Notes: generated by a model from the sequence alone, not told the origin. Positions 49,570-58,647 are shown, counted from the first letter of the stretch. The stretch is 64,000 bases of DNA from Avichristensenella sp031550535 (GCA_031550535.1 JAVBOM010000031.1:1-64000), one strand, 5' to 3'. Numbers and translations are program-made.

Positions 49570-51447
49570 TTATCCCGCCGTTTTCAGCCTGTTGGGGTGA
49601 TACGTGGGCACAATCTCCGCCAGTGCCTCGACCACGCCGGAATCGTTCCGCTCCGCGACGCGCGCAAGATCCTCCAACTGCGCCAGAAAGTCCTCGGCTT
49701 GGAACGGTATCGGCGGGGCCGCGAAAATCCGCCGGTGGCACGTGTGCGTCATCTCGCGCGCCTCGTCGTCCATCATCAGCTCCTCGTACAGTTTCTCCCC
49801 GGGCCGAAGGCCGGTGATCTTGATCTCAATATCGCGCCCCGGCGTATATCCGTAGAACCGGATCATCTTCTCCGCCAGGTCCATGATCTTCACGGGCTGC
49901 CCCATGTCCAGGATATAGATGGTGCCGCTCTCCGCCAGGCCGCCGGCCTGCAGCACGAGCTGCGCGGCCTCCGGGATGGTCATGAAATACCGCTCGATCT
50001 CCGGGTCGGTGATCGTCACGGGGCCCCCGTGCTGTATCTGCGACTCAAACAGCGGAATCACGCTGCCGTGGGAGCCAAGCACGTTGCCAAAGCGCACCGC
50101 CATGCACTTCATCTGGGTCTGCCGGGCGTATAGCTGCACCAGCATTTCCGTGATCCGCTTGGTGGCGCCCATCACGTTCGTGGGGTTTACGGCCTTGTCC
50201 GTCGACAGCGACACAAAGCACTCCACCCCGTGCCGGCTCGCCGCTTCAAGCACGTTGCGCGTGCCCAGCACATTGTTCTTGACCGCCTCGGCGGGGCTGG
50301 CCTCCATCAGCGGCACATGCTTGTGCGCCGCCGCGTGGAACACCACGTTCGGCTGGCAGACCGCCATCACCTCGTCCATCCGCCGCTTGTCCTGTATCGT
50401 GCCGATCAAAACTTCCACCGGGCAATCCCGGCCGTACTGCCGCCAGAGCTCGCACTGCAGCTCATACGCGCTGTTTTCATAGCAATCAAAAATCGTCAGC
50501 CGCACAGGCTCAAACCGCATGATCTGGCGGCACAGTTCCGAACCGATGGAACCGCCCCCGCCTGTCACCAGCACGCGCTTTCCCTTTAAGTATCCGCTGA
50601 TCTGCTCCACGCTCAGGTCTACCTCAGCCCTGGGCAAAAAGTCCGAAATATTGAGGCTACGCAGGGCGATCCGGCCGCTGGCTTCCGGCGCTTTCCCGAT
50701 TTCCGTCGGGTACGTCATGATGCGCACCTGGCACTTAGCGTCGTTGCAGTCGGCCACCACCCGGCTCAATTTATCCTTTGGCAGCTCCATGATGGCGATG
50801 AACACCTCGCGAACTCGATGCCGCTCGATGAGCGCGGGAATGTCCTCCAGGGTGCCCAGGACCGGTACGCCGTCGATGCGCAGGTTTTGCTTGCGCGGAT
50901 CGTCGTCCACCATGGCCACGGGCTTGCCCAGCGAGGCGCTTGCGCACATGCGGATGACCAGCGAAGCGCCTTCCCCGGCGCCGACGATCAGCACCGGCGC
51001 GTTGCGCTTTTCGCCGTCCGCCTTCGCGTGCGCCATATGCCCCCGGTACTGAGGCCAGAGCACCCGGACGCCCCAGCAGAAAAAACTCGACAGCACGCCC
51101 GTCATCGCAAGAACCGGGCGCGAGATACTCCAATCCAGCAGCGCGTGAAGCGCCAGTGTGATAGCGGCCGCGACCAGGGACAGCAGCGAGAGGTACAGAA
51201 TATCCTTGTTGCTGGCGTGCCTCCACATGACGCTCGGGGTCCTGCCCAGCAGAAACACCACGCCATAGCATAGCAAAATCGCCGGCAGCCATCGCGCGGT
51301 GAGGGCCACTTGCTCGTCCGGGACATCCGGAAAGAAGCGGAGCATCGTCGCGCATACCACCGCCGCCGCTACGAACAGGATATCCATCAGAAAGATGCTG
51401 ATCTTGCGCAGCAGCGCCTGCCGCTGGTGAAGCCGCTTTTCCTTCAT
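49570..51447 (-). CDS. CapD-like UDP-sugar 4,6-dehydratase, membrane-bound
   Basis: A 625-residue protein of the long CapD/FlaA1/PglF class. Four N-terminal membrane segments (about 15-140) precede a Rossmann domain (NAPVLIVGAGEGASLVIRM near 148). The short-chain dehydrogenase domain follows with NAD motif VLVTGGGGSIGSELCRQI near 293 and active-site segment SLSTDKAVNPTNVMGATKR near 403. Members convert UDP-N-acetylglucosamine to the 4-keto-6-deoxy sugar for polysaccharide or glycoprotein synthesis. It follows the loaP-like gene by 46 bp and starts with an ATG at 51447. The downstream glycosyltransferase genes usual in such operons are absent, so the polysaccharide is either partly encoded elsewhere or reduced. 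Confidence 0.93.
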   Translation of the reverse strand: MKEKRLHQRQALLRKISIFLMDILFVAAAVVCATMLRFFPDVPDEQVALTARWLPAILLCYGVVFLLGRTPSVMWRHASNKDILYLSLLSLVAAAITLALHALLDWSISRPVLAMTGVLSSFFCWGVRVLWPQYRGHMAHAKADGEKRNAPVLIVGAGEGASLVIRMCASASLGKPVAMVDDDPRKQNLRIDGVPVLGTLEDIPALIERHRVREVFIAIMELPKDKLSRVVADCNDAKCQVRIMTYPTEIGKAPEASGRIALRSLNISDFLPRAEVDLSVEQISGYLKGKRVLVTGGGGSIGSELCRQIMRFEPVRLTIFDCYENSAYELQCELWRQYGRDCPVEVLIGTIQDKRRMDEVMAVCQPNVVFHAAAHKHVPLMEASPAEAVKNNVLGTRNVLEAASRHGVECFVSLSTDKAVNPTNVMGATKRITEMLVQLYARQTQMKCMAVRFGNVLGSHGSVIPLFESQIQHGGPVTITDPEIERYFMTIPEAAQLVLQAGGLAESGTIYILDMGQPVKIMDLAEKMIRFYGYTPGRDIEIKITGLRPGEKLYEELMMDDEAREMTHTCHRRIFAAPPIPFQAEDFLAQLEDLARVAERNDSGVVEALAEIVPTYHPNRLKTAG

Positions 51448-51493
51448 ATCGATGCCTTCTTTTCTCTTTATTCATGTTTTTAATCATGCTTTG

Positions 51494-52045
51494 TCATTCG
51501 TTTTGATCCGCCCAGTCAAACGCCATCCACATAACGTGCGGCACGCCGTTGATGGAGAACTCCACCTGCGCCCGGCGGCGCTGCTTGTTGACCTTGGTGA
51601 TCTTCGTAAAGAGTTGCCGCATCGGACCGTCGACCACGCGGATGCGTTCGCCCTCACGCACGGCCGTTGATTTGCCGATCACACCGTCGTTTTGACGCAG
51701 CCAGCGCGCGAACGCCGCGTCCGCGCCGCGCAGCTCGTATTGGCCTTGATCGTAGTGCAAAATCTTCAGCACATCGGGCAGTTTCAGTATCTTCGCGACC
51801 GGGAGCGATTCCTCGCCTTCCGCCAAGAACAGGAAAACATACCCCGGCAGCAGGCCGTACTCATAGTCCTCCCACACGCCCTGGCGGCTTATGTGGCAAA
51901 CCACGCGGGGCGAAATCGCCTCGCCGCCCGTCAGGCCCTCGAGGTGCAGGCAGGTAATTCTCTCTTTTCCAGACGCGCAAAAAACGCAATATTGCTTCAT
52001 CGACCCCGAAGATTCCATCTGTGAAACGGGCGTATGCCGGTCCAT
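51494..52045 (-). CDS. loaP: LoaP-like NusG paralogue (transcription antiterminator)
   Basis: A 183-residue protein. After a short extension, the NusG N-terminal domain starts at MKQYCVFCASGKERIT and includes LLPGYVFLFLAEG near 82-94. A linker and a KOW-type C-terminal domain (VREGERIRVVDGPMRQLFTK) follow. Specialised NusG paralogues of the LoaP class stand first in long polysaccharide or secondary-metabolite operons of Firmicutes. They let RNA polymerase read through internal terminators. The position and single direction of all genes to 30.3 kb fit that role. ATG 52045 is selected because GGAGGAAGCGGA precedes it; ATG 52000 is the alternative without a good site. The symbol is by family resemblance. 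Confidence 0.8.
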   Translation of the reverse strand: MDRHTPVSQMESSGSMKQYCVFCASGKERITCLHLEGLTGGEAISPRVVCHISRQGVWEDYEYGLLPGYVFLFLAEGEESLPVAKILKLPDVLKILHYDQGQYELRGADAAFARWLRQNDGVIGKSTAVREGERIRVVDGPMRQLFTKITKVNKQRRRAQVEFSINGVPHVMWMAFDWADQNE

Positions 52046-52495
52046 TCCGCTTCCTCCGTCACCGGGACACCGCACGGCCGGCACGCACTCGAAGACACTG
52101 GGCTAAACGAGGGATTCTGCAGCGATCCCTCGCCCCAAAACACGGCTTCGCCCTTCCCGGCTGCGAGAGCCGGGACAAACCTGCCGTGTATTACGCGCTT
52201 TTGCCGTCAAACAATCCGTATTGGCCGGCTCCGGCACATATTTTGGGTCTTCCTCCTCAAAACGGGCAATCCCTCCGCGAAGAGGGTAGGAATTTCTTGC
52301 GAAATCCCCTTATGGCGCCCGATTCTTCGAATCAGCGCCGCCATCGAAGAGGGTTGCGACTGCGGTCAAAACGCGGTGTATCCTGTTTTTTGCTTGTGTC
52401 CAGGGGTATTGACCCTCCCCGTGATCGTCTTCCTCACATTTCGTCCCTGCGCAATGATCCGAAAATCTGAGTACGTACACAGCAAGGTCACCGAT
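52046..52495 (-). promoter_or_regulatory. Long 5' leader of the loaP-exopolysaccharide unit
   Basis: About 440 nt separate the predicted start (near 52489) from the loaP ATG. The leader holds a small perfect hairpin CCCGGCT-ctcgc-AGCCGGG (52156-52174), a size typical for LoaP RNA determinants, and a family A repeat (52285-52346). No open frame is convincing here. Confidence 0.55.
52285..52346 (+). repeat. Family A palindromic repeat
   Basis: A complete copy (GGAATTTCTTGCGAAATCC, then GGCGCCCGATTCTTCGAATC) inside the transcribed leader of loaP. Confidence 0.85.
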
Positions 52496-52524
52496 ATTAT
52501 ATCTTTTTTTTCCAGGGCTGTCAA
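52496..52524 (-). promoter_or_regulatory. Consensus promoter of the leftward loaP-to-exporter unit
   Basis: On the minus strand TTGACA (52524-52519), a 17-bp A-rich spacer and TATAAT (52501-52496) form a perfect sigma-A promoter in an AT-rich island (52460-52620). Confidence 0.88.
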
Positions 52525-52819
52525 TATTTCCATGCGTAATATTAATTTTATGTTAATGAAAAATCAAACATTGTCCGCATATGCACAAAAACATATCGCC
52601 CGGTTTGTGCGCTTTAGCGGACAAAAGCAGATGCTGAACGTTCTCGTCAGGAAAAACCAGCGTTAGTGCTTCCCCGGAATGCATTTTGCCGCCCAGAACA
52701 GTGCTGCTGCCATTTCGCGAATCGGTCGCACGGCGCCGTCCTCCGTGTTGGGTTTCTTGCCCATCTATACCCCCGCAGAATACCCCGTGAAACATCCGTG
52801 CCAAAAAGGTGAACGCGCC
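52525..52819 (-). other. AT-rich region upstream of the loaP promoter, no gene seen
   Basis: The first ~100 bp are strikingly AT-rich for this genome (AATATTAATTTTATGTTAAT), like an UP element or the edge of an acquired segment. The remainder to the glycosidase-like gene end has no supported frame. Confidence 0.5.
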
Positions 52820-53944
52820 TCAACACATTCCAAGCAGGGCGCCCGCCGCCAGCGCCACATGCGCGCACTCGGCGTTCTGACCGTCCGGGTGTCCGGCGTC
52901 CAGCACATTTTGCGCATACGCCTCCATATAGCGGCGCACGCGCGCCTCATCGCCCATGCGCGCGGCCGTCCGCACCAGGATCCCGTTGATTCGCGTGCCT
53001 TTGGGCAATCCGCGCATCTCCTCCCAGCGCGTGGCGCCGCTGGAAAAGTGCCGGTTCACCTCCGCGTACAGCCGCCGCGCCCGCGCGCTTTCCGGCGGAA
53101 TGACGCCCATCATGATCGCGAAGAGCTGCGCCATCGCGTCCGGGTAAAAGCGGCGCAGGTTGACCGCCGCGGGCACGGGTCTGCCCCTGGCATCGATCCC
53201 CACCCGGTACACCCCGGCGCGCTCGTCCCACAGCCGCCGCTCCATCTCCTCCGCGATCCTCTCGCGCCGCGCCGCGCACTCCCCCGGTAGCCCGGCGAAC
53301 GGCCCGCCGCCAGTCTGCGTGCCCAGGGCGCGGAACAGCGCCTCCGCCGCCGAAAGCCCCGCCATCACCTCGCTGTTGTCCATCAGGTATTTCACCGGCC
53401 AGTCGGGTTTCGCGTTGCTCAGACCTCCGTCCATCGTGGCGCACATCGCCCGGTACACGCGAACCAGCGCTCCGCCGTTCGCCCGGAGATACGCGCCGTC
53501 CCCGGCCGCCGTGTGGTACGCGCGCGCAAGCATAAGAAACAGCGCCGCGTAAGCGTCTGTGGAGTCATAGTACGGCTTTCCGCCCTTTCCCGTCATGATG
53601 GTCTCGTGCGGCATGCCGTCCGCGCTCGGAAGCGCGATCACGTAATCATAGATCGTGCCGTCCACGCCGTTGTAATCCGCCCGCGCGGTGTTCAGCCGGC
53701 CCAGGTGCCATTCCACATAGCGGCGCACCGCGCCCGCGTACTGGCCGGGGCGGAGCAGCAGCGCCAGACCCGCGAACGCCGAGAAGTATGGGCAGACGCG
53801 CAGGCTGTCGCCCGTCTTTTGAGGCGCGCGCATCGGGAGCGCGCCGCTGGGTAGCTGTAGCGACGCCTGCCAGACCAGCTCGCGGTCGATGATGCTTTCC
53901 AGGTTCTCGATTGTCCGTCCCCTCCCCCCGCGCCTTTTTGACAA
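52820..53944 (-). CDS. Protein resembling an (alpha/alpha)6-barrel glycoside hydrolase or polysaccharide-processing enzyme
   Basis: Up to 374 residues, rich in helices, with sequential motifs typical of six-hairpin glycosidases: CPYFSAFAGLALLLRPGQYA, YYDSTDAYAALFLMLARAYH near 128 and NAECAHVALAAGALLGMC at the end. I cannot name the family or the catalytic residues with certainty; Asp in DSTDAY is a candidate. TTG 53944 lies at the edge of a family A repeat and has no ribosome site. GGGGGGAGGGG stands 9 nt before an ATC codon at 53911, suggesting a non-standard or damaged start. It may trim the exopolysaccharide of the neighbouring locus, by proximity only. Confidence 0.65.
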   Translation of the reverse strand: MSKRRGGRGRTIENLESIIDRELVWQASLQLPSGALPMRAPQKTGDSLRVCPYFSAFAGLALLLRPGQYAGAVRRYVEWHLGRLNTARADYNGVDGTIYDYVIALPSADGMPHETIMTGKGGKPYYDSTDAYAALFLMLARAYHTAAGDGAYLRANGGALVRVYRAMCATMDGGLSNAKPDWPVKYLMDNSEVMAGLSAAEALFRALGTQTGGGPFAGLPGECAARRERIAEEMERRLWDERAGVYRVGIDARGRPVPAAVNLRRFYPDAMAQLFAIMMGVIPPESARARRLYAEVNRHFSSGATRWEEMRGLPKGTRINGILVRTAARMGDEARVRRYMEAYAQNVLDAGHPDGQNAECAHVALAAGALLGMC

Positions 53945-53993
53945 CGGCGCTGATGTGCAAAATGGGCGCTATCAAGGGGTTTCGCCAGAAACC
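53943..53993 (-). repeat. Family A repeat at the 5' end of the glycosidase-like gene
   Basis: AACGGCGCTGATGTGCAAAA and GGGGTTTCGCCAGAAACCCC. The reverse copy directly abuts the only TTG start of the gene. Confidence 0.75.
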
Positions 53994-54594
53994 CCTGCTG
54001 CTTACGTCCTTTTTCGGCGGGGGCAAGCGTTTTCCTCCTTCTGCGGGATATGCGCGGCGGGAAGCGTTCATGAACAAACTTTTACAAAAAAGTGTCGTTC
54101 ATGCGCGAACCGCCGATACACTTAGGAAAAGAAAATGTTGGATAATACAACCACCCCGTGCCCGTCAGAACGCCCTCCGCCCGCTCTTCCGCCCGCCGTG
54201 GCTTGTGCGCCGTGACGGCCGCACGGACCGCGGGTTCGCGCGTTTCGCTGTGCGGATGCGCATGCGCGCGCCGGTCATGCGCAAGACTGCGCGCGAAACA
54301 ACCCGAATAAAGTCCGGAATGCACACCCGGACTGCCGGCAGCCTGCCCGGTCAACGCCTGTGCGCGGCTTTTCCTTCATTATAGTAATGTCGTTTCCATA
54401 CGGGGGGAGTCGCGCTATCCATTCCTGCCGGCAACGGCCCGCGCAAACGCCGCGATCCTCGCGCTATCCATTCCCTTCAAAAGGTGGTAAAATGATCCAG
54501 GGCTGGCAAGCGGCAACGCGGCTCCCGGCGCGGCCCGCGCGCATCGCCCCCGCCGCGCGGTCCATGTCGAAAAACACCCTCCCGGAGGTTGCGC
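53994..54594 (+). other. Intergenic region, no gene supported
   Basis: It contains an inverted repeat CATGAAC...GTTCATG (54068-54097) and short Cys- and Arg-rich spurious frames. GCGCTATCCATTCC is duplicated (54411 and 54462). A weak -10 (TAAAAT near 54489) could serve the racemase gene. Confidence 0.4.
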
Positions 54595-55293
54595 ATGAAG
54601 ACGATCGGCATCATCGGCGGGATGGGCCCGCTGGCCACGGCGGACCTGTTCCGGAAAATCATCCTGCTGACCCCCGCCGGGACCGACCAGGAGCACATCC
54701 GCGTGCTCATCGACAGCAACACGCGCATCCCGGACCGCACCCGCGCCATCCTGATGGGCGGGGAAAGCCCCCTGCCGGAGATGATCCGTTCCGCCGAAGG
54801 CCTCACCGCCATGGGGGCGGATTTTCTCCTCATGCCGTGCAACACGGCGCACTACTTCCACGGCGCGCTGCTCCCCCACCTGCGCGTGCCGCTGCTGCAC
54901 ATGATCCGGGAGACGCTGGCCGAGGCTGTCCGGCGCGGCGTCCGGCGCGCGGGTCTGCTCGCCACGGACGGCACGTGCCAGACCGGCGTGTATGACGGGG
55001 TGTTCTCAGCGGGCGGCGTGGAACTCTTAACGCCGGACGCCGAGGGGCAGGCCGAAATCATGCGCGTGATCTACAGCGGGGTCAAGGCGGGGCTGACCCA
55101 CTACGACACCGGTTCGCTCGACCGGGCGCTGCGGAATCTTGCCGCGCGCGGCGCGGAGACGCTGATCCTGGGCTGCACGGAGCTGCCGCTCGCGTTCGAG
55201 CTGTACGGCCTGGACAGGGTCGGCTTTGACACCATCGACCCCACGGCCGTCCTGGCCGCCGCCGCGGTGCGGGAGGCCCTACGCGAAGCGTGA
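54595..55293 (+). CDS. Aspartate/glutamate racemase family protein (first of two)
   Basis: A 232-residue protein with the two catalytic cysteines of the Asp/Glu racemase fold, MPCNTAHYFHGA near residue 81 and LGCTELPLAFELYG near 194. The start MKTIGIIGGMGPLATADLFR is typical. The reaction is cofactor-independent racemisation, probably of aspartate, glutamate or a related hydantoin; the exact substrate is not resolved. ATG 54595 is chosen because GGAGG lies 6 nt upstream; TTG 54589 overlaps it. It is convergent with the M56 sensor gene. A paralogue lies at 58648. Confidence 0.9.
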   Translation: MKTIGIIGGMGPLATADLFRKIILLTPAGTDQEHIRVLIDSNTRIPDRTRAILMGGESPLPEMIRSAEGLTAMGADFLLMPCNTAHYFHGALLPHLRVPLLHMIRETLAEAVRRGVRRAGLLATDGTCQTGVYDGVFSAGGVELLTPDAEGQAEIMRVIYSGVKAGLTHYDTGSLDRALRNLAARGAETLILGCTELPLAFELYGLDRVGFDTIDPTAVLAAAAVREALREA

Positions 55294-55306
55294 GGCGCCA
55301 AAATAA

Positions 55307-55353
55307 ATCCGCCCGCAAGGCATCCGGCATACAGCCGGGCCCTGCGGGCGGAT
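55307..55353 (-). terminator. Terminator of the blaI-M56 unit
   Basis: ATCCGCCCGCA and TGCGGGCGGAT form an 11-bp perfect stem. On the minus strand it is followed by TTATTTTGG, a T-rich tail, so it ends the M56 gene; on the plus strand no T run follows. Confidence 0.75.
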
Positions 55354-55387
55354 GCGTTGCGGGCCTGCCGTCAGCCCCGCGGGATCA

Positions 55388-58150
55388 TCAATAGTCGCCG
55401 TTTATGTACGCTTCCGCGCCCTCCACGCCGCCCCACAAGGCGATATTGGCGACCTGCCCGCTCACCGCGTCTACAGCCATCGTCAGCGCGGTCGGTTCGC
55501 CTCCCGCTTCCGCATTCTCCTTGGTATCGATCAGGATGTACGCGTTCACCACCCGCTTACCTTCGATTCCCGTGTATGTCTTTTCCGCCACGTGCGGCGC
55601 GTCCTTCACCGGTGCCATGTCCTTGAACCCCAGGTGATTCCGCACGATATTCATCACGACCTCGCTGACGCGCGCCTTGTCCGCCCCGGTGGTCAGCTTG
55701 CCGCCCTTCGGCAGGTAGGAGTACCCCGTATCCACGTACCGCACCTTGCCGTCCACGCTGACCGCGAGCTGCACGTACTGATTGCTGGGCCACTGCGGAT
55801 AGTTGTATCCCCATACCGACAAGTCGTCTTCTTTTGCGTCAATTGCCCACACCGTATAGCCGGGGTCGCCAGGGTCCGCACCGGTCAGCGGGCCTGAGTA
55901 CATGAACGCCCGATACGGCATGTCGCCGTACCCCAGCGCCTCGATGGTGGGTTCCGCCGCCGCGAGAATTTCCTCGCGCGTGGGTTCGCCGTCCGGCGCC
56001 TGGTTGATGGTCGCGTAGTCCGTATGCAGGAAGGCGATGAAGTCCGCCTCGCTCTCGCATGCCGTAAGGTCCGCCAGCAGCTCGCGCCACGGGCCTTTCG
56101 TGGCCAGATAGTGCTCCGTGTTCGTGCCCAGGACCGTGGCCAGAATCCGGTCCTCCATGCCGATCGTCTTTCCGTACCGCCCCATCAGGTCGCCCAGCTT
56201 TTCCCGGATCTGCGGCGCGATGGTATCGTTTATGTAATCCATGTCCGGGTAGGGGTATTCTAGCCCCGTGCGCGCCGCCCACTCGGATTGCGCCTGCTTT
56301 CGATTGACAAACGTAGTTTCACGGTTGTAGTTGGACATCGTGTAGATGCTGTCCGTCTCCAAGCCTATTGTGAACAGGTAACCATGGTTGTTCTCGCGGT
56401 TCTCCGTGTCATACGGCAATGTTGAGACCGCGAAGTATCCCGGGTGCGCAAAGCTGAATACCCACGCGTAGGTATAAAGCTCCCCACCCTCGGTAAAAGC
56501 GTAGTCGGACACCATCAGCGTCTCCAGCGCGCTTTTCTCGCCGTAGGCGTAGTCGTTGTAAAACGCGGCAACCCGCGCCCGAACTGTCTCCCGCTCCTCG
56601 GCCGTCAGTTCCCTCTCCGCGTTTTCGGCGATGAGCCCTTGTTGCGTCACATCCGAATGACCGACGTTCGGCCCTTGAAACGCCGCCAGCTGGTCGTCCC
56701 CGATGGTCGTCATTTGGATGGCGGGTGCCGCGTTCTCATACAGCGGTTCGTCGTCCGCCTCAACCGTCCAGCTTGGCACGTCCATGGCAAACTTGCGCGA
56801 GTACGTGAACTGCCGGTGGTCATATCCCTCGAGCCCCGCCGCCGCAATCACCTGATCCGCAAAGGCGGTCACTTCCGCATTCGCCTCCGGCACCTTCAGA
56901 TCGAACTGCTTGACTTGCTCCCATATCTCCAGCGGATCGTTCCCGCAGGCGTCCATCTCCGCCATCAGGCGCGTGTACTCCGCCTCCGTGAACGTGTCCT
57001 TCGCAAACACATACGACTCAATCTCCGGCACCGCTGTTCTCAGCATGCTCGCCTGGAACAGCAGCTCGCCCAGCCGCGCGTTCAGCGCCTTCGCGCGCCC
57101 CGGCCCATCCGTGGGCACCCCCTCCGTGCCCAGCGCGAACGCCATGCCCATGCCCAGCACCGCCACCAGCAGCAGCGACACCGCTGCCGTGCCAACTTTC
57201 TTCTTCCGTCCGTCCAGTATCCGCATCAATCTCCGTTTCATCGTCTTTTTCCCTCCGCGATAGCGCGTCGATAGCGCCGTCGCCGTCCCCGGCTTCCCCC
57301 TCATCGATTGCAGGATCGTCCGGCCATAGTACTGCCGCGCGTCCACGTCCATGCCGCGCATCACTTCCGCGTCGCACGCCTCCTCGCACGCCAGCGAGAA
57401 CGCGCGCCCCACCGGGATCATCACCGGGTTGAACCAGTGCAGGGACGAACCCGCCATCAGCAGCAGACGGCCCCACAGGTCCCCGCGCCGCAGGTGGATC
57501 AGCTCGTGCCGCAGCACCAGCCGCAGTTCCGTGGGCGAAAGCGCCGCGTCCGGCAGCAGGATGCGCGGCCTTACAAGGCCGATCAGCATCGGGCTGTCCA
57601 CCGTGGGGCACCGGGTTAGCCCCACCCGCCGCCGGATGCCCAGCGCCTCCCGCGCGGCGGCCAGTTCGTCCAGGGTAACCGCGCTTTCAACCGGGCGGCA
57701 CCAGCGCCGTACCGATTTCAGGAAGCGGCGGTGGCTGAGCAGCCTTAAGGCGAAGGCCGCCGCCGCGCCGATGAGCCACACGGCAAGGGCAAGTTCCGCC
57801 GTGTTCAGCGCGGGCAGTTGAAAGCGCGGGGTGTCGGGCATCGCGCCTGTTTGGCCCTCCACTGCCGGGACATCGTTCGCCGGGGCCGGCTGCGCGACGC
57901 TTGGCAAATTGACCGGTATAGTGGGCGGCGCGTACAGCACCCGCGCGGACGGCACGGGCACGGTCACCGCCGGGGCCGCCACCTGCGGCCGGAGCGGCAC
58001 CAGAAATCCGACCAGCACAATCGCCCAGGCAATGTACACGCTCCGCGCGCGGTAATGCCGGGTCAGCCACGGCGTCAGCAGCAAGAGCAGCGCCGCGACC
58101 GCCGTCATCGTCAAGGAACACTCCAGCAGGGTGCGCATCATCTGCTCCAT
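55388..58150 (-). CDS. BlaR1-like M56 membrane metallopeptidase with large extracellular region
   Basis: A 920-residue protein. Four membrane segments (about 10-190) are interrupted by a Pro-rich loop. The zinc-peptidase motif RHELIHLRRGD (HELIH near 223) follows on the cytoplasmic side. A further membrane segment near 338-360 (VGTAAVSLLLVAVLGMGMAF) leads to a unique extracellular domain of ~560 residues. That domain is not a penicillin-binding domain, since no SxxK/KTG pattern was recognised. It starts 5 bp after the BlaI-type repressor stop; such pairs sense an envelope signal and degrade or inactivate the repressor. The ligand is unknown. ATG 58150 follows AAGGAATAGGGACC. Confidence 0.85.
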   Translation of the reverse strand: MEQMMRTLLECSLTMTAVAALLLLLTPWLTRHYRARSVYIAWAIVLVGFLVPLRPQVAAPAVTVPVPSARVLYAPPTIPVNLPSVAQPAPANDVPAVEGQTGAMPDTPRFQLPALNTAELALAVWLIGAAAAFALRLLSHRRFLKSVRRWCRPVESAVTLDELAAAREALGIRRRVGLTRCPTVDSPMLIGLVRPRILLPDAALSPTELRLVLRHELIHLRRGDLWGRLLLMAGSSLHWFNPVMIPVGRAFSLACEEACDAEVMRGMDVDARQYYGRTILQSMRGKPGTATALSTRYRGGKKTMKRRLMRILDGRKKKVGTAAVSLLLVAVLGMGMAFALGTEGVPTDGPGRAKALNARLGELLFQASMLRTAVPEIESYVFAKDTFTEAEYTRLMAEMDACGNDPLEIWEQVKQFDLKVPEANAEVTAFADQVIAAAGLEGYDHRQFTYSRKFAMDVPSWTVEADDEPLYENAAPAIQMTTIGDDQLAAFQGPNVGHSDVTQQGLIAENAERELTAEERETVRARVAAFYNDYAYGEKSALETLMVSDYAFTEGGELYTYAWVFSFAHPGYFAVSTLPYDTENRENNHGYLFTIGLETDSIYTMSNYNRETTFVNRKQAQSEWAARTGLEYPYPDMDYINDTIAPQIREKLGDLMGRYGKTIGMEDRILATVLGTNTEHYLATKGPWRELLADLTACESEADFIAFLHTDYATINQAPDGEPTREEILAAAEPTIEALGYGDMPYRAFMYSGPLTGADPGDPGYTVWAIDAKEDDLSVWGYNYPQWPSNQYVQLAVSVDGKVRYVDTGYSYLPKGGKLTTGADKARVSEVVMNIVRNHLGFKDMAPVKDAPHVAEKTYTGIEGKRVVNAYILIDTKENAEAGGEPTALTMAVDAVSGQVANIALWGGVEGAEAYINGDY

Positions 58151-58155
58151 GGTCC

Positions 58156-58542
58156 CTATTCCTTTCTGTCGCTCCGCGCCGAATCCAGCCATAGGGCCAG
58201 CTCGTCCAGGTCGCCGTCGGTCAGCTCCTCGCGGTGCAGGGCGCTGAGCAGGCTGGTGACGCTGCGCTTGTGGTAGTGGCTTACGAATTGCTCCGTCTCC
58301 ATCCGGAGGTATTGCTCCCGGGAAATAATCGGGTAGAAGTCCCGCTCCCGGCCCTTGCCGCGCTCAAAGCGCAGGAACCCGCGCTCCGTCAGGCGGCCAA
58401 CCAGCGTGACGATCGTCTGAATCTTGACGCCCTTCTCCCTGCCCACCTTTTCCCACACGGCCGATGTGGTCACCGGCGGCTCGCTGTCCCAGATCAGGTC
58501 CATGATCTCGAACTCCGCGTCGGGCAATCGCATGGATTTCAT
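58156..58542 (-). CDS. BlaI/MecI/CopY-family repressor
   Basis: A 128-residue winged-helix repressor. The N-terminal part has RLPDAEFEIMDLIWDSEPPV, SAVWEKVGREKGVKIQTIVT and LVGRLTERGFL. The C-terminal helix pair for dimerisation has SALHREELTDGDLDELALWL. In this family the M56 partner cleaves the repressor on signal. ATG 58542 has GGAGG at about 8 nt. A consensus promoter and a palindrome immediately upstream indicate autoregulation. Confidence 0.92.
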   Translation of the reverse strand: MKSMRLPDAEFEIMDLIWDSEPPVTTSAVWEKVGREKGVKIQTIVTLVGRLTERGFLRFERGKGRERDFYPIISREQYLRMETEQFVSHYHKRSVTSLLSALHREELTDGDLDELALWLDSARSDRKE

Positions 58543-58557
58543 TTGCAATCCCTCCAT

Positions 58558-58570
58558 AAGACATTCTGTC
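58558..58570 (-). promoter_or_regulatory. Candidate BlaI-type operator
   Basis: AGACATTCTGTCT is a short perfect dyad (AGACA/TGTCT) located just after the predicted transcription start. It differs from the TACANNTGTA-type site of characterised BlaI proteins, so the assignment is by position. Confidence 0.5.
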
Positions 58571-58580
58571 TGATGTTTTT

Positions 58581-58609
58581 ATTTTACAACGCGTCTTATG
58601 GCATGTCAA
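58581..58609 (-). promoter_or_regulatory. Predicted promoter of blaI-M56
   Basis: On the minus strand TTGACA (58609-58604), 17 bp and TAAAAT (58586-58581), followed by the dyad and the GGAGG ribosome site. Confidence 0.75.
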
Positions 58610-58647
58610 GGGGATTGCTGGAAAAAAGTGTGGGATATTTGATGGGG

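Noticed and set aside
52856..54384. Plus-strand frames of 60-200 codons between 52.7 and 54.4 kb
   Set aside because: They lie opposite the glycosidase-like gene or in repeat-bearing spacer, with Arg- and Pro-rich composition typical of antisense reading of GC-rich genes.
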